Assembly: GCA_016700055.1 (NCBI GenBank)
Contig: CP064997.1
Span: 3,038,001-3,102,000, forward strand
Reading direction: 5' to 3'
Length of the DNA: 64,000 nucleotides
DNA from: Actinomycetota bacterium
GTDB lineage: Bacteria; Actinomycetota; Acidimicrobiia; Acidimicrobiales; Ilumatobacteraceae
A program made the translations under genes and the position numbers. Each line of letters opens with the position of its first letter. Positions within the stretch are counted from its first letter, which is position 1. The notes under the pieces were generated by a model. It did not search any database, was not told the DNA's origin, and saw nothing but the letters and a program-made list of their open reading frames with translations. Positions 63,990 through 64,000 of the stretch are shown piece after piece.

Positions 63990-64000
63990 GCGCGCCCGCT

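Overview
The window is high-GC bacterial DNA with many GTG starts and 4-base ATGA/GTGA overlaps between genes. Its gene set includes an F420-type luciferase-like oxidoreductase, a wax-ester synthase/DGAT, a stand-alone LigD polymerase domain, a SigK/RskA-like pair and many lipobox lipoproteins. This points to an actinobacterium, perhaps of the Acidimicrobiia; the class is inference, and no rRNA or other phylogenetic marker is present. About 53 protein genes are supported. No rRNA gene, CRISPR array or intact mobile element was seen.

Left part (1-10 kb): a membrane sensor histidine kinase runs off the left edge and carries an apparent 1-base frameshift in its ATPase domain. A membrane protein and an ABC ATPase/permease pair follow. 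Next comes a scarred stretch (about 4.56-7.9 kb) with an IS110 transposase N-terminal fragment, a degenerate class-II tRNA-like sequence with a strong hairpin behind it, and a tyrosine-recombinase fragment. Between the scars sits an intact two-gene unit: a small ECF-like sigma factor and a membrane-anchored protein with a pseudo-SGNH domain. A CotH-kinase-like lipoprotein, a DHFR-like reductase and a MazF-type toxin-antitoxin module with a readable, apparently leaderless promoter follow.

Middle left (10.7-22 kb): small ABM and SnoaL-like proteins, leucyl aminopeptidase, an MFS transporter, an anti-sigma/ECF sigma pair, a lipoprotein with a 292-bp exact internal duplication, a cupredoxin, an MBL-fold protein and a large TPR protein.

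Amino-acid block (20.8-38.2 kb): one minus-strand operon carries an N-formylglutamate amidohydrolase-like enzyme, a lipoprotein, a DcuA/DcuB-type dicarboxylate transporter, a prokaryotic ionotropic-glutamate-receptor-like channel and an M20 peptidase. YdeI-like, Dyp-type peroxidase, WS/DGAT and AidB-like acyl-CoA dehydrogenase (apparently frameshifted) genes separate it from a plus-strand cluster. That cluster matches the clostridial ornithine pathway: ord, ortA, ortB, oraS, oraE and orr, all overlapping or abutting.

Right part (38-64 kb): 5'-nucleotidase; a phosphoribosyltransferase-hydrolase fusion in the operon for 2-oxoacid dehydrogenase E1-alpha, E1-beta and E2; pectinacetylesterase-like lipoprotein; VOC-bicupin fusion; ThrH-like phosphatase; PQQ-type sugar dehydrogenase; formylglycine-generating enzyme; hydrolase; cytochrome P450; second DHFR-like protein; and a Cys-type arylsulfatase that the formylglycine enzyme could activate. 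The window ends with chorismate mutase, a CtpE-like P-type ATPase, a hydrolase-OsmC fusion, an LLM oxidoreductase, an SDR, the LigD polymerase domain and a fused biotin-carrier/carboxyltransferase.
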